DNA of 64,000 nucleotides from Pseudescherichia vulneris NBRC 102420 (GTDB taxonomy: Bacteria > Pseudomonadota > Gammaproteobacteria > Enterobacterales > Enterobacteriaceae). How positions within the stretch are numbered: the stretch's first letter is position 1; each line of letters starts with the position of its first letter. A model generated the notes under the pieces. It made no database searches, had not been told where the DNA came from, and saw nothing but the letters and a program-made list of their open reading frames with translations. Made by a program: the position numbers and the translations under genes. The DNA lies in NCBI RefSeq assembly GCF_000759795.1, contig NZ_BBMZ01000009.1, forward strand, positions 62,001 to 126,000, given 5' to 3'. Shown in pieces: positions 63,402 to 64,000 of this stretch.

Positions 63402-64000
63402 TCACTCTTCTGTGGCGATGTCATTAGCTAAGGATGACATAACAATTATCTCTTTTTGCACTTTGAACCTAAATTCCGTCAACATCTTATCTATTTCTCT
63501 AAGATCTTCTGTCAACTGTACATTGTCCGTGTAGTCTTCTATTTGAAGGTGAAGATCGTTTGTAAGCGTATTTATACCAATAAACCTACCATGAGAATGC
63601 CAGCGTCTGTTATCACTGAGTGCCACAGCGATATCTTCGGCCCGCGCAATTTTGTCATCCAGCGTAACAGGTGCTTGAGTTCTTTCCCGTACGTTCCAGT
63701 TACGGAACTTATATTCAACAAGCCATTTTTTTAATAAATCTTTAGACAGCTCTCTGGCTTGTTCATAACGTCGTAGTTGAGCTAAATCTAAATTATTGAG
63801 CATCATTAATTCAGCTTGCGTAACCTGTCCGGTATGAGATTTGTTGATAATCTCCTCGACTTTATCCAGGTAGCCAAGGGCTGGAACCCACTTGCCGTCA
63901 GATGACTGGACCTGTGGGTCAATCGGACCAAGCGAGGAAGCATAATCCATGTAAATTTTATCACCAGACATACACCAAATCGTACCGGCAGACATGGCGT
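63402..64000 (-). CDS. Serine dehydrogenase proteinase (SDH/ClpP-fold), C-terminal part (partial)
   Basis: The frame is open to the window edge; about 199 codons are visible and the N-terminus lies outside. The segment SAGTIWCMSGDKIYMDYASS, followed by LGPIDPQ, is typical of the SDH_sah family of ClpP/crotonase-fold serine proteinases, with the nucleophile Ser expected in the SAGT motif. The C-terminal ~130 residues are helical and charged. The ATG at 63995 is not the real start because the fold begins earlier. The locus differs from E. coli (ydcX/ydcY/ydcZ) and is AT-richer, suggesting acquired DNA. Confidence 0.75.
   Translation of the reverse strand, partial: AMSAGTIWCMSGDKIYMDYASSLGPIDPQVQSSDGKWVPALGYLDKVEEIINKSHTGQVTQAELMMLNNLDLAQLRRYEQARELSKDLLKKWLVEYKFRNWNVRERTQAPVTLDDKIARAEDIAVALSDNRRWHSHGRFIGINTLTNDLHLQIEDYTDNVQLTEDLREIDKMLTEFRFKVQKEIIVMSSLANDIATEE

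Overview
The window is chromosomal DNA of an enterobacterium (family Enterobacteriaceae). Many genes are recognisable orthologues of the Escherichia coli hrpA-aldA-trg-opgD-rlhA-patD segment, in the same order: hrpA, ydcF, aldA, cybB, trg, ydcI, ydcJ, opgD, rimL, ydcK, tehB, ydcL, ydcO, sutR (ydcN), rlhA (ydcP), ydcR, ydcSTUV, patD. The GC-rich coding sequence and the REP-type hairpins fit an Enterobacter/Klebsiella-like genus, but the genus cannot be fixed from the sequence alone. No rRNA, tRNA, IS element or CRISPR array was seen.

Layout. 1-8.4 kb: end of hrpA, a three-gene drug-efflux operon with its own outer-membrane lipoprotein, ydcF, aldA (with a good CRP site), cybB and a YedK/HMCES protein. 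8.5-13 kb: an accessory stretch of small genes, including a 51-residue membrane protein, a lipoprotein and a LysR/old-yellow-enzyme pair with a palindrome between them. 13.3-21 kb: sugar region. A secreted aldose-epimerase-like protein faces a sucrose regulon: cscR (LacI-type, two operators), then permease cscB, sucrose hydrolase cscA, a RafY/ScrY-like porin and fructokinase cscK. Sucrose would cross the outer membrane through the porin, enter by proton symport, be hydrolysed in the cytoplasm, and the fructose would be phosphorylated.

21-28.6 kb: a second accessory stretch with two unknown genes, three GNAT acetyltransferases, two HTH-cupin regulators, a tehA orthologue, an isochorismatase-like hydrolase, a glutathione peroxidase and a DUF4126 membrane protein. 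28.7-32 kb: formaldehyde detoxification (frmR-frmA, no frmB) and the chemoreceptor trg, which here carries the NWETF methylation-enzyme tether. 32-37 kb: a membrane PQQ-dependent dehydrogenase and a YdeP-type molybdoenzyme lie between trg and ydcI, which are neighbours in E. coli. 37-51 kb: ydcI, ydcJ, opgD, rimL, ydcK, tehB, a divergent peptidase T / dipeptide-binding-protein pair, ydcL, a DMT transporter, an AraC regulator, ydcO and sutR, the last two sharing a region with a perfect 20-bp palindrome.

51-63 kb: rlhA, a cyanide-insensitive-type bd oxidase with a 43-residue DUF2474-type gene, MocR regulator ydcR, ABC transporter ydcSTUV and the putrescine-pathway dehydrogenase patD. From 63.2 kb the conserved backbone stops: a 56-codon gene follows a serine-dehydrogenase-proteinase (SDH/ClpP-fold) gene that runs off the right edge. 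This probably starts an accessory locus and is the least explained part of the window.
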